Of a stretch of DNA of 64,000 nucleotides, positions 1-12,336 are shown one piece after another. Below the pieces are notes generated by a model, which searched no databases, had not been told where the DNA came from, and worked only from the letters and a program-made list of their open reading frames with translations. Source of the DNA: Polytrichum commune (taxonomy: Eukaryota > Streptophyta > Polytrichopsida > Polytrichales > Polytrichaceae). The position numbers were made by a program, and so were the translations under genes. The stretch spans positions 38,675,501-38,739,500 of the forward strand of contig OX485805.1 in the NCBI GenBank assembly GCA_950295325.1. The letters are read 5' to 3'. Positions within the stretch are counted from its first letter, which is position 1, and the number at the start of each line of letters is the position of its first letter.

Positions 1-656
1 CATGCTTGATGATGTTTTGTGTGCCGTTTAACCCTGCAAGTTCTTAGTAGTGGACATCAACATTTATTTTGTTTTATTAAAATTTAAATTTTTAGGACTC
101 ATATATCCACATTCTTTGTTGCACACAGATCTTGTTCAATGTATCTTGCATAGAAATAGGATGACTTTGTGTGTCACAATACGCGAAGCTTTGCCCCATT
201 GTTTAACATGCAGTTTCTAAAGTATTGCACACTGCCTAGGTCTGGTGATTGCTTGAATTGTAAATATATTTTGTAAATTGCTGTGAGTTGATTTGATGTG
301 CATGCCCATCAAGTATTCTGGAAAAAATAACATCCCGCTAGAGCCTAGGCCTGTGTCTACATATGAGTAGCGATTGCTCTTTGTTGTGCTGCTGCTCTCA
401 GCTGTCACTGGAGGGTTACAATTCAATGACAAAAGGTTGTTGAATGGAAAAGTATGACAATTGACCAACAACAATCAGAGATTCAACATCTAGTGCAGCA
501 TAACTTACAACTGTTTATACCTGAACTGTTTCCCATCATGTCCTCACAAAACAAGACTAGGCAACTGGAGATGGTGTTCAAGTTATTAAATTCTTGATCC
601 ACACTCTGATCACATTCGTATAAGTGGACACGGATATCTGAACCAGATTTGCAAAG

Positions 657-848
657 CAGTGTCTGGGGGGATTTTTGGGCATAATTGATCGATATTCTAG
701 TGTTTCTAATTGGTTACATGTTGACATCTTTGGGTATTTCTTTGTTAAATTGGGGTATATTATAGAAATTCCTCTAAAATGATTGATAATTTTCCTGAAG
801 CCTTGAACTTCAACTGGTTCAAACCCAACCGGTTCATCTGTAACAACA
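657..848 (+). repeat. dispersed CAGTG/AACCGGTT repeat, copy a
   Basis: About 190 bp that recurs, diverged, at 11556-11650 (inverted), 15602-15835, 16806-17010, 41260-41725 (an inverted pair) and 42588-42720. Landmarks in order are CAGTG-GGGGA, TTTTTGGGCAT, GGTTACATGTTGACATC, CCTCTAAAATGAT, CTTGAACTTCAACYGGTT and CCGGTTCATCTGTAAC. Because the 41260-41725 member is flanked by an 8-bp duplication, I infer a short hAT-type DNA element family. Confidence 0.7.
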
Positions 849-1013
849 CTATTTGGGCTTATTAGTGTGGGTTACCATTTGGATTTACGTGTTGCTATAA
901 ATTGGTACTGAGAGTATCATTTTTTTACCCAAATAACATAAGTAGCTAGTTTGCACACTGAAGTATATGATGTAACTTAGTTGATAAAAAACGGTAATGT
1001 TAGTAGGGTGCAA

Positions 1014-1616
1014 GCATGGTAAAGTGGACAACTCATCCCCACCTAGTGTCACGTGAATGTGATTCAAAACTATACATTAACTTTGAATTTTGTAAAGAAA
1101 AACACCATTGACATTTAAAAAACATATTGATTTACAAAGCCAAGCAATATATGATGACAAAAAAATTTCCAAGAAAAGTCTAGATATTTTAGAAGACGGT
1201 GCAAGTGGTGTGCAAGTAGGTGATGTTGAACAAACAATTATCTAATTTTTTTTTAAAATAAAATAAAATAACATTAAATTGATGGTTTGTTATAAATTTT
1301 TGTAATGATGCCCTTAGGTGGATAATGAATTCATGGAATATGTAAAGTATTTCAACTTTAAAATGTTTAAGGTCATGAAATCTACGTTCAAAACTAGATT
1401 CAACCATTTGCTGTTGAGCATCACTTTTAATGATGGGTTTTGAAGATCTCAACTTGATATTCTACATTTGAGTATTTAACACAACAATAGAGGTCATCAT
1501 GAAAAAAAATAAAAAAATCCAATTTAAACAACACTTTGCTACTACTTTTAGGCCTTTGACCAAAAAAACAATGGTTTTAGTATACCATAGCACTATTTTG
1601 GTCCACTTTACCATGC
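1014..1616. mobile_element. possible small inverted-repeat element
   Basis: GCATGGTAAAGTGGAC at 1014-1029 recurs exactly as its reverse complement at 1601-1616. The interior is AT-rich and non-coding. No target duplication is clear, so a MITE is only one explanation of the 16-bp inverted pair. Confidence 0.35.
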
Positions 1617-2633
1617 CTACATCTAGTAGATATTTGTAGCAACATGTAACTTTGAACGGTAACGTATACTAATTAGACAAAATAGTGTAGCAGCCGGCTC
1701 TCCCCATTCATTGTTGCAAAGTTCTCTAGCAAGTAGAATCTAACCATTGAATGCAGCCACAACTTTTGTACTTTGGTATGATGTGTGCATTATCACACAT
1801 AATTCTTAGGCTTCTCTCTCTTTCTCTCTCCCTCTATCTTCTCTTATGGTGGCCTAGTTGGGTAGAGTGTTGCAGAGGGGATGTCATCTTTCTTTGCCCT
1901 CTTTTTTCCTTCTTGTTGTAAGTCGCTTGCAGACCCTACAAAAAAAAGTAAATAGGGTTTATAAAGGCTGAACGGTTGCCATGCCATACATGTCATCTTT
2001 AAGGTTGACCCCACATGTTTGAGTTTTCCTTTATGGTAATCATTGAACATGTACAAGGTGAAAAATAGCGGGGTAATGAGATTAGAAGATGGCAAACCAA
2101 AGAAAAGGAGGGTGGAGATGGATTGGGTCCCCTTTGCGCCACTTGTCATGCCGGATTCGTATAGAAGATACCCTTTGAGGTGCGAACATATAAACACGTA
2201 TATGAAAGAGCTAATGTTTTAGATTGCCCACCAACTCCATCACATAATCAGATTCTTACATGTCCACATAATAACTTGATTAAAGATGTGAAGCAATGGC
2301 GAACATGGTGGTGAAGCCCACCTAAGATAATTATACATAAAACCGGCATGATAAGCAATAGTTAAATCTAATTTCTATGACGATTTCTCTTCTTTGCAAA
2401 ATCAAGAAGATTCCAACGCATTGAAAACACATTGGTTTGAACATTGTATACAAAGTTACAGTGCTATAAAATTTCATTTGTAGACGACTTTAAACCAACA
2501 CCTCTACCAGATCTGCAACCCATGTGCATCTTTGCAATCATTGTGTACTTATAATGCAAGATTTCTAGGTGTTGCTCTCGAGTCAGGTGTTGATTTTAGG
2601 TATAACTATCTTACTTTGATCTTCTTCATGAGC

Positions 2634-5382
2634 TTAGAAGTCACTAAGTTCTGGGATCTTGTCTATAGCACCAAAGTCGATCTTTGATGGGACCAGATCT
2701 AGTGGGTCTACAATTGCAGGACTCCCACTAAAGAATTGCTCCCAAAAGATATCACTTCTGTTAGCAGCTGGGCTTCCAATGTTGGAGCTCATCCCCTCCC
2801 CATCACAAAAATTGGTTTCCAAAGAGTTTGATGCGCCAATATTATTCTCATTATTATTCACCTGTCCGGTTTCAGTGTTTGTTTTCTTGGTCGGATTCAG
2901 ACTGCTATCAATCTCCAAGCTCAGTGCACCTGTTTCTAATCCAGATGTTTGTGATGCTGGTGGAGCCTGCAAATCCAGGAGCTCCTGATCACCTAATGGC
3001 GCTATATTTCCCACCAGAGGATTAGTTACAGGCAGAGACTCTGCAAGCCCTGACATATCCAATTCAGTTACGGTAACACCTGTGACTTGTTGATTTGACA
3101 GAGTTATTGTTTCTGGGTGAGAGGGAGACGACCTAAACAAGACATCTAGCCGTTCACTATCAGGACTCATGGGGAATAAGGATGCTTCAATCGAGTCAAG
3201 GAATTGTATAAGCACAGCCTCGTTGGTTTCCATAAGATTCACATCACTGTTACTTGGCTGATTATTGTAATAGGGCACTATTTGGCCCTGAGGCTGGGCA
3301 ATTTCTTCGTCGAGCATGTGTTCTTCACTCCTAATATCGTGTTTGAGGAATCGTCGTTTTCTTCCACCCATGGTAGCAAGCCGGTTATTATTACTCTCAG
3401 ACTGCTGCACAAGCTGAGCTAGGAATCTTGGGTTTTGTAAAGCTTTGGCAAGGAAGGACATCATTTGCTGCTGTTTGTTCTCTGTTGCTAAAAGACGCTG
3501 CTCCATAGCCTGCAGAGCCATCAGAGAAGAAGGCGAAGTGAAGATTAAACATCCTAATTCATCATCTAGGGTCATTATGAGCTAGGTAATGGATGTGAGG
3601 AACCCTGCTGCTGGCTGTAATAGGCACCCATCTTTTTGAGTCGCATTACTGGCGAGGTAGGTATTGGGTGCCCATCACAGTTGATTACAGGGCAACATGT
3701 ATCCATGATGGGACATAGTGCACGGGACATAGTGGTCAGACCATGGCATGGTCATTACTTATAGGTGATAATGTGCCTCCTCTTATCCAACGTTCAAGAG
3801 TAGACACACCAACAAAATCACTTGACCTAACCACTACGATACCATCATAGTTAAAGACGCAATTTGACTGTATGACATAAGTTTCCCCATCTTGAATAAG
3901 AGAGTTGATGGATGTTTCTTGTAGATTTGTCCTTCCTAACAATTCTAAAGTTTTATCAAATATCTAGATCACTACCACGGATAAGGGGCAGAATTGAATT
4001 TCCCGAAAAACCCATTGTATTACTCACTAGATCCAAGTGACCTTCAACTGCAACATGAAAATATTTTTATTCATATAATCTAGAAATAAAAAAGTTACAC
4101 AATATAACCCTTCGATAATAAGCAAGAAGACAAAAAGTCCCATAAACTTGACGTTATGAACATGAAGAAATTAGGGAAATTTGAAGGAAATTGGAATTAT
4201 ACCTGTAGTTGTTGTGCTGTATTTTGTTGTAGTTGGTGTAATTTCACTAGCTCTTGCGCCAACACATTTTTATCATTCTTAAGCCTCTCGATTTCTCTTT
4301 CTAAGGCAACTTGGTTTCCAACTTCCACACCTGAGCTTTGGTCACTAATTTGACACCCTTGATGTTGTTGCGGCAGTTGTTGGGAAATATCAAAATTATG
4401 TGATGCAGATCTACGGCGCCGTTGTATCCTTTTCAGCAAGTCTGGCCTGCCTCGCAAAAAACCTTCATGTGCAAATTCATACCGATTGGGATCCACTTTT
4501 CGAAAGCCCTGGACCACACCATGCAACAAACACAATCATCAAAACCCTAATTCTCTCGCAAGTGAAGAGTCCCAACATAGTTGATTTATAAATGATCATG
4601 ACACTCATTGGGTGAATTCTAGCACCTTTCATCCTTTTGTTTTATATGTGTGTAGCAGAAAAGACATATCCAAAGGTCGTTAACTGAGATTCAAGTGGAA
4701 TTGAATCTTGGGGGAAAACTGCACTAAATGACATTACACAATTCTACAAACTTGAGAGTTTGTTTATGTCGATGTTAAAAGATAAGGTATAGTATCTTGT
4801 TATGTATGTTTGGAGCCATGTATACAATCTAAAGAATGTGCACCATGACAGTGAAATTCAGAAGCATATTTACAAACACAAACTTATTTTGCTTGCTTCT
4901 AGACACATTTCATGTTCTTGACAACAATGTTCTCACATCATAGAGTTTTGACATATCTACGATGGTTCCCATGGACTATTTGTGAACTTCCAAAAAGTCC
5001 ATTGTTCCTTGAATCTCTATTTTATTAGTAGCCCGTTACTCTCAACGACTCCAAATTGCAGATTGATGTCCCATTAACTTTAGATCTGATCGTCTGCTAG
5101 ACATAATTTCAAGAATTGCAGGCATACACAATGTGGAACTTGTAGATTGTGAAGATGAGAACCACCCACATAAGTATTGAGTTGCCGAACAAAGCTGAAA
5201 AAATTGTTGTGCTTGAATGATTTGGGAAGAAGTTCTTGAGCAAATTCAACAGGATTCCACACTACAAAGCTGTTGTTGCCATTACTCCATGATATTATTG
5301 CGTCAGTGGCTGGATTATCCACCATGTCATAGGTTTTGGTAAGGAATGGAGGGATGGCGTCAGTCCGCAAGGTATCGGCCAT
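2634..5382 (-). CDS. heat-shock transcription factor, class A (HsfA1-like)
   Basis: Three exons: 5382-5170, 4508-4203 and 3509-2634, joining to 464 residues. Both introns are GT-AG and phase 0. Residues about 12-104 form the HSF DNA-binding domain ([11 protein letters not shown], then [20 protein letters not shown]), split at the intron position known from plant HSFs. The HR-A/B oligomerisation region follows (about 140-215), including [20 protein letters not shown], with the long spacing of class A. A basic nuclear-localisation stretch ([11 protein letters not shown]) comes next. Near the C-terminus SDIFWEQFF is an AHA-type activator motif, and the last residues are hydrophobic and acidic, like an export signal. 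The protein would trimerise in the nucleus, bind nGAAn repeats and activate chaperone genes. The second intron, inside HR-A/B, is unusual. Start chosen at the only Met giving the standard short leader before [12 protein letters not shown]. Confidence 0.95.
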
Positions 5383-5581
5383 AAGCTAAGGGCACTGGGA
5401 CGTGTGATGATATAGGTACTTATTATTACAAGGATTATGGAAGTTGATGAAATCTAATGATGCGGTAGATGGAAGTTTTTATTGAAAGTCTCTACATCCA
5501 ACAATTGCAACAAGAAGTTGCCCGAAAACTCTTTGTGCTATGTGGTAATGCTGGAGTGTCATATTCTATCTTGGACCTCTG

Positions 5582-5590
5582 TTATTTATA
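5582..5590 (-). promoter_or_regulatory. possible TATA box of the HSF gene
   Basis: Read on the minus strand, TATAAATAA lies about 200 bp upstream of the HSF start codon. No clear heat-shock element (alternating GAA/TTC) is seen between it and the ATG. Sequence similarity only. Confidence 0.25.
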
Positions 5591-6699
5591 AAAAAAAAGT
5601 AAAAGTTGTAACTTTTATTTTCTTTCCAAAAGTAAGGTGTCTCCAGCTGTATTTTCTCCCACTCAGTCCATATTCAAACTTGATTATGTCCTATCTTATA
5701 ATAGAGTGGCCGATTAAAGAAGAATGCATTGGACTTTTTAAATTAAAAAAAAGTTTTTTTCCTTTTTTATTTGTTTACTTAAGTTGTTTCAGGTACATAA
5801 CCTCTTGGCGTGACAAGACATTGGTGTTGGCAGGATGACCTCCAAATCAAGTCCGAAGGAAGAGGACAAGCATAATTTCCACCTGTTCTTACACATGGGT
5901 TCAAACCGGGACATCCTTGGCACACAAAATCTCGGACCATATCACTGGCCACTTTGATGAATTCCACACAATTTCTCTGATTACTTATTATTATTTAGTA
6001 TTGTCTAAAAATAAGAATATTGAATTTTGTGAATTCCTCTAATTTTGATGTGTCATTTTGAATGTTTAGTTAATAATCGAAAGGATTTGCAAAGAACTAC
6101 CCGAACTCGAATCATGTCACAATGAAGATGGTAGAAGAGCAAACCTGAAATTCTTGTAGAAGGAGTCTAAGTCTCAACTCTCATAAGCTGCATTGCTTGA
6201 CAATAATATTGCTTAAAAAATGTATTTATTCACACGTGGAATGCTTTACTTTATTGCTGAAAAATATACAAGGCCAAATTGGGACCCGGAACAGAGAGAA
6301 GGGGAAAAAATCAGACTTTGAATTTTTGCAAAACATGAGCAAAATAAAAAATGTGACAAACAATATGTTTAATTAGTGTAGGCAATAAACAAAAATTGTT
6401 ATCTATGACGGTCTTCACATTAAGTCCATGTAAGAGAGTGTCAAAAGGAAGCGTTGTGCAGATCAATATCTGCACATTGGGTAAGAAAACCAGTCCTAGA
6501 CACATCTATTAAATATCTCTTCATACCAATTGTCTATCCACTAAGGATTGAATGAGCCCCTCCTCGTCACCTCCTTCATATACAACAATTATAAGATTAC
6601 CCAATCTCAAGAAAATTCAGCAAGTACATCTACATTTACATATACAAGTACAATACATTTATCCAACTTGTATGTCCTAGTAAAAGCTTGTATGTCCTT

Positions 6700-6930
6700 G
6701 AGTGATGCCATGATGAGGTTGTTGTGAAAAAAATTAAACCGGTCTTGTGGCAAGGCCTTGGTCATGATATGTGCAAGTTGATGATTCGTGGAGATTTTAA
6801 AAATGTCAATTTCTCCATCCTCAAACTTCTCTTGAATGAAATGCTATTGGATATCAATATGTTTGATGCACTTGTGGTACTCTGGGTTTTTGACTAACCA
6901 AATTGTGCTTTGATGATCTCCGACTTGTGG
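6700..6930 (-). mobile_element. Ty1/copia fossil fragment (RNase H end)
   Basis: On the minus strand this piece resembles the C-terminal RNase H portion of a copia polyprotein: the stretch around the KHID motif, followed by the region that usually ends a few dozen residues before the 3' LTR. It is a short broken remnant, and I found no LTR pair around it. The equivalent region of the larger copia element lies near 57050-57290. Confidence 0.65.
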
Positions 6931-8234
6931 TGTTGGCTCTTTACATGTGTAATTAATATTGTCTAAAGTCATCTTAACCAGATGGCTTCTTTAGTAGCCA
7001 TGCTTACGGCAATATATTTTTTCCTCAATGTTGGCAAGCGTCTCAATTCCAATGACTGTTGTGAAAATATCGTCCATCAATCCCACTTCGAAGTTTGTGC
7101 TTCCACAAGTTAAAGTTCTTCCTTGTGAGCTTGCAAACTGATCCTCTACTTCCTTCTCCATCTTGTTTCTCCTGTTAGTGCTACAAACCTTTGATTCTGT
7201 AACCCTTGCAAGGTGGGCCCAAAACCTTTAGATTCCATATTTCAAGCAAGCTTAATCCATCCAAGTGTGTATATAATATTGGTGAATCAATAGATCTATT
7301 GCATTTAGCAAGTAAACATACAAGAGAACTATCTATTTGCTTGAGAGCATCATAACTCTGTATTGTACAACTAAGTACTAAATGGCTTGTCTCAACTTGT
7401 ATAGAGATGCATGAAGCTTTGGAGAAGTGTATATCGCAAGGTTCAAGAAAAACTCTTTTAGTCATTTGTTATTATGTTACCTCGTGGAAGCCGTGTTGAC
7501 ATGTCATCTGAGTTGGATGCTATGTAACCAAGTAGTCACAAATTATACAATGCACTAATACAACCTTGTTATTGAAGGACAATCGATGAGCAATTGAATC
7601 TATATAAGAAAATTAAAACAATGTTGGTGTTTGATTTCAATCCCAAAATTTTCAGGGAATGTCATTATTTGCCTATTAAATTGTCCAGGATTGGAAAGTC
7701 ATGGTACTTTACAGTCAAGGGTGCTTTATTGGTGAATGTGTTGGACATTGGAGATACTAGCTTGGACCCATGACCCAATGCACCCGTTCATATGAATTGA
7801 TATCTTGGATGAGTCCAATTCCATACGCCCATGCCCATATGCCTCCCATGCATGTGCGTACCTGCCATATGCATATATGCCATGCCCATGCTTATAATTA
7901 AGCCCCCACGACCACCACCATGCCCCCATGATCTGCTTCAAGAAAAGAAAAAAAGACAAAAAAATCAGTTCTTTTCAATTAAGTTGTCTTAGTTTATTCT
8001 ATTGCCCATGCCATGTTGCCACCTTGGTTCCATGCCCACCACCTCCCCTCTAGTATCCCCCCACCATACCTACTTTTTTGCACTTGTAGTCCCCCAACCT
8101 TTCCACTTTTGTATCCTCTTTCTTTTGTCACATGTTTCTTTTGGGAAAAGAATATTTGACATGTGACCTCTTTCATTGGAAACTTGTATTATAGGCAAGA
8201 ACCGTGCGGAACTGTGGGACATTGTCAATGGCCT

Positions 8235-8257
8235 CACCACCACCACCACCACCACCA
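8235..8257. repeat. CAC trinucleotide microsatellite
   Basis: Seven to eight perfect CAC units in otherwise AT-rich non-coding DNA. Confidence 0.9.
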
Positions 8258-11200
8258 TCACGGCTTCCGTTGTATATACTTTTTTGTTACGCGCTATCTT
8301 GTTTGATAGTTCTATAGTGTATTGGGTAGTATTTTGTAAGGTGTCATAACAACAAACAACAAACAACAACACATGATGTCCTTCTTGGTCAAAGCTTTGC
8401 AAAATCCAAGCTTCCTTGCTCATCTTCTTGGGGTAGCAACACATGTATAAAGCAAGGGTCATTAGCAAAATAAGGCGTTGACAATTTATGATAAATTCAT
8501 AATAAAGCATTAAAATGAAATAATAAGAGTATTAAATTAAAAAAAAGGCATAATAATAATTTAAACAATATTCTTATTTAATGAGATTTGCAAAAACCCT
8601 TATTATATCCTATGCCCCATGCCCCATGCACAATAAATTTCCTTATTCTTCTCTTATTCCATGTGCCCGTGGTAAATGTGGAAGCCAACCATGTCGAATA
8701 AGATACCCTTGAATTCATCTTTCTTAAGCTCTTTGCAACAAAATCTAAATTCATTGAGAAATTAAGATTGCCAAAGAAAATTAAAATCCTTATTGTACAA
8801 GGCATGTTGCCGCTTGGGCTCAGCTTACATGGCAATTTGAAAGCAATAAGTCGCTAGCAACCATTGTTAGGAAGAAACAACGATTTCCCAAACAAGAAGG
8901 TGAAGAAGACTTGCTTAGCAATGCACAACCTAAGGGTAAAATTGTGGCCTTCCAACCAAATAGTATTGTGGATCCTAAATGGAACTTGGGCTATGATATA
9001 ATTCTAATAATGATTTATCTATTAGTGTTGATAGTGGGCCACTAGAGGCTTTCTTTAGGGAGCTAGGATCAGCTCCATGTGAACATGATGTACCTCTAGT
9101 TTGCATTGTATTCACAATTAGGTGTTACCCCATTGAGATGAATATGTCAGGGTTTGCATATGTTCGAAAATCTTTTGGTTAGAGATGTTGCAAAGGAGCC
9201 ACTGGATCATCCTCTACCAAGCTTTTGGACTCAAAGATTAGAAGGTACAAATTTTTGCAAACAAGCTTTTGGAGCATAGAATGGGGTTTTTGTATACATG
9301 TTTTTGTTTTATGTACTAGTGCCAACATCATAATAAATGTCAACAATAAAGAGGTTGAAAATGGAGGAAAATCTTCTGTCCTCTACATGTGGTCCTTTAG
9401 CAGAAGAAAAGAAAGAAAGAAAAAAGACTTCAATGTTGCAACTGGTGCGAATTATGGTGTGTGCTCCCGGGGAGATCACTCCCTCTTATATTTTGCATAC
9501 ACGTGCGTTCGGGACCTATTTTTTGGGGGGCTATTTACCTTGCAAAAAAGATTATAAGGTATGGTATTTTTCAAAATAAAGGTAAATGCTTGTATTGTAG
9601 TACACCCTATCAGTACTTATAATTTTTTGAGGAATCATTAAAAAACACCCTAATTTACTTATACTAAATTTTCTTTCTTATACTCCAAGTATCCAATTCT
9701 TTTGACTATACTCCAATACACTTCATTTTTTTGGGTTCTATACACAACATTCTTTTTCATAAAGGACATTTCTCTTCTTACAACCATAAATTGTCAAGCT
9801 CAACTACAATGCTAAACTTACATGAAATGAATCAAAACAATAAACCTAAGGCAAAGGTATGGAATTTAAACATTGTTGTAAACTCTGAAATGAAATTCAA
9901 GTATGATATAGAAGTCAGTTTGTGTTTCTCAACACAATGTAGTTTATGTTTGCAGAATTTACAATTTCACAAGGTCTATAAGTCCTATACTTCCGGAAAG
10001 TGTATAATCTCAAATATATACATGCAGCTTGCTAACATCCCAGAAAATTGAGAATGCAATTTACAAGGGTAACCACAAAAACTGAAGCTAATCACAGAAA
10101 AATAGTGTTAATGTGCAAATATCATACAAAACTCTACAACAACTACATGCCATGTCCACAGATCTTGTAGCCAAACTTCAGTCTTGAAATCTGCAGCCAA
10201 TGCAAAATTGAAACTAGGATGAGAACTTAAAATAAACAAAGCACATCCCATAATTTCACAAGCACTCCAAGCAACAAAGGAAAACCTAAAGCACAAGGCA
10301 ATTTGGACTTGCACATTTGAAATTAGAATTTAGTAACAAATAAAGGCGTGTACAGTTTAGGGTTGGAACACATGGACTCCATAAGCACCACATAACTCCA
10401 CAACAATGCAAAATAAGCAAAGAAAAGACTTACCAATGATGCACTTGGTGTAGGAGGGACATTCGAATTTGATCATGTGTGTACACACTATAGCCACACT
10501 CTATGATGTCCACGCAAATAGTCCCAAAGCCTCCTAAATGTAGCACAACTCCCTAACTCCGCTGTTGACAAGTTCTTCAACGACTGCACGTGAAGCTTAG
10601 TGTCAAGGAGCCGAGATGCAGCTCCCACGAGTTCCCAAACAGTGCATAATTTCTATAAAACAAGGTCTGAAGACCATGGCCAACCTAGCTAAGACATGTC
10701 CCATCTTGCCAACCGGTGAGCCGCGCCTTCAAAAGTGGGTTTCATAATCTTTTCCTTTGTAAACTTATTATGTAATTTAAATTTGATTTGAAACCCATAT
10801 TTCCTCACAAATACCATAATTAAGAGTCACACATGTGAAATATTCTGAAAATTGCACACTATTGTACAACAAGTTGGTCTCATCATGCACATTAAAAGAC
10901 ACAACTAGCACAACAAGATTCTAAGATTGCGAAATAGAATTTCAAAGAACTTGGCAAAAAGACCACATGTGTCACTAGAAAAAACAAAATGAAAAACTAC
11001 CTCTGGTTACTGACAAATTCAGCCAAAGAATTAGCATCATTTGAGAATTGTAACAAGATAGAAGTTATTCCTTCTGAAGAATTTCATACCTCAGAATGTC
11101 CATTCACCAACCGGGTACATAAACTCCCTGGATCATCTGCCTCCCTTGAACATCGCTCACTACCTCTCCTTTTATTGGCAGTTGCTTCGAAACCTAAACC

Positions 11201-11555
11201 TTAGATTCGATCTGCACAAGCCCAGGAAAGTCCACATGTGTAAGTAGTATATGGATGTCGAAGATTACTGCAACAAATATTCCTGAGTCTCATGTATTTC
11301 TGAAACTCTAATATCGAGATGCATGTGTGTCACCAATGCAGATGTTCATAATCAAACCCTTGCTCATTTAGGAGCAAAAAAATTCTTCTAGGAACTACAT
11401 TTGAAAATGCAAACCTTTTCCTAATGTAGACATGAATGGTATGAATAGACTCCACCTCTCAGTGCCCTCTTTCCAAGCACAGTGCTCTAATTCTCCGTCA
11501 AATAACAAAACATCCATTCATTACAACCATTAGAAGCGATACAGAAAACCCTGGA

Positions 11556-11650
11556 AACCGGCCGCTGGTTACAGATGAAGTGGTTGAGTTTCAGAAATAA
11601 CCAGTTGAGATTCAAGACTTAGGAGATTTACCCATCGTTTTAGGGGAATC
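11556..11650 (-). repeat. dispersed CAGTG/AACCGGTT repeat, partial copy b
   Basis: Inverted half-copy carrying GGTTACAGATGAA, GTTGAGTTT and GAAATAACC-GTTGA in the order seen in the complete members. It lies inside the 2.7-kb element. Confidence 0.6.
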
Positions 11651-11778
11651 TTGACCTCCAGACCTCATTCATGGCAGCGTAAACTCATTCCAGCAGCGTA
11701 AACGTACCTCCTCAACACCCAGAGACCATCGGCAACAAAGAAGGAACTTCACAAAAATGCTAAACCCTAAGAAATCCT

Positions 11779-11868
11779 AACGTCCATCACCCAAGGTGTT
11801 GAAATTTTCCCTCCCAGCTTTGGAACGTCCACTACCCAACGTGTTCAAATTTTCCCTCCTAGTTTTGG
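11779..11868. repeat. 45-bp tandem duplication
   Basis: Two adjacent 45-bp units starting AACGTCCA and ending TTTTGG or CTTTGG, differing at a handful of positions. Confidence 0.85.
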
Positions 11869-12336
11869 ATACCTTGGTTCAGTAATGGTGAAGCCAATTA
11901 GCATGCGAAGTTATCCATCCAAGCTTTTCCAACGAAAATTACCTCTTTTCATCCACTAGCACATACCCTATCCTAAACCCGCTACCCCTAATAATTGTTT
12001 CCATGCTATTTTACATGTACTGACTAGATAAAAGACGCCATTATATGTGATGGTATTTTACATGTAATCCTTTTTCATTATTTTCAAACCCCCTATATTA
12101 TATGTAAGTTTTTTACAAAATTTACCTACAATGAATATATTGGACCCTATTTTTTATTGCACATGGTTCTACGATTTTCGCCCAGTGATCTCCCCGGGTG
12201 TGTGCTTCATTTTCAAGTTGGTCTAAGTCTATATGTGTATTCCGAAAACAAGCATTACAAGAATTTTGAAAAAAAGAAAATTAAAATAAACATCAATGTT
12301 TCCATGAATTCTAAAGCTCCGTGTTTGTCATCAAAC

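Larger units (their letters stand above)
1..2633. other. intergenic, no gene recognised
   Basis: AT-rich DNA downstream of the heat-shock factor gene. Apart from the dispersed repeat at 657-848 and the inverted-repeat pair at 1014-1616, listed separately, I see only short open frames without recognisable domains and a CT-rich patch near 1812-1842. Confidence 0.6.
5591..9465. other. intergenic, no gene recognised
   Basis: AT-rich DNA. Besides the copia relic at 6700-6930 and the CAC microsatellite, listed separately, there is a CAT/CCATG-rich low-complexity stretch (about 7815-7935). A minus-strand cysteine-rich open frame at 5779-5967 has no signal peptide and no family I recognise. Other frames look like chance. 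Confidence 0.55.
9466..12198. mobile_element. 2.7-kb non-autonomous DNA element, 8-bp TSD
   Basis: Both ends read inward as CCCGGGGAGATCACT and are flanked by an identical 8-bp duplication TGTGTGCT (9458-9465 and 12199-12206). Subterminal sequences match the 12337-13645 element: TATTTTGCATACAC, GGGGGCTATTTACC on the left, and a stretch with TATATTA/CCCTATATT on the right. Inside there is no transposase-like frame; it holds a 45-bp tandem duplication (11779-11868) and an inverted piece of the dispersed repeat (11556-11650). I infer mobilisation in trans by a relative of the element at 32870-39749. The interior may be captured host DNA, but I recognise none of it. Confidence 0.85.

Noticed and set aside
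1845-1875. tRNA-like A-box phrase (TGGCCTAGTTGGGTAGAG)
   Set aside because: No matching B box or cloverleaf follows within tRNA or SINE distance.
3736-3942. 68-codon frame in the second HSF intron
   Set aside because: Inside a well-supported intron; no domain.
5779-5967. Short cysteine-rich minus-strand frame
   Set aside because: Suggestive of a small secreted peptide, but it has no signal peptide and no recognisable cysteine pattern.
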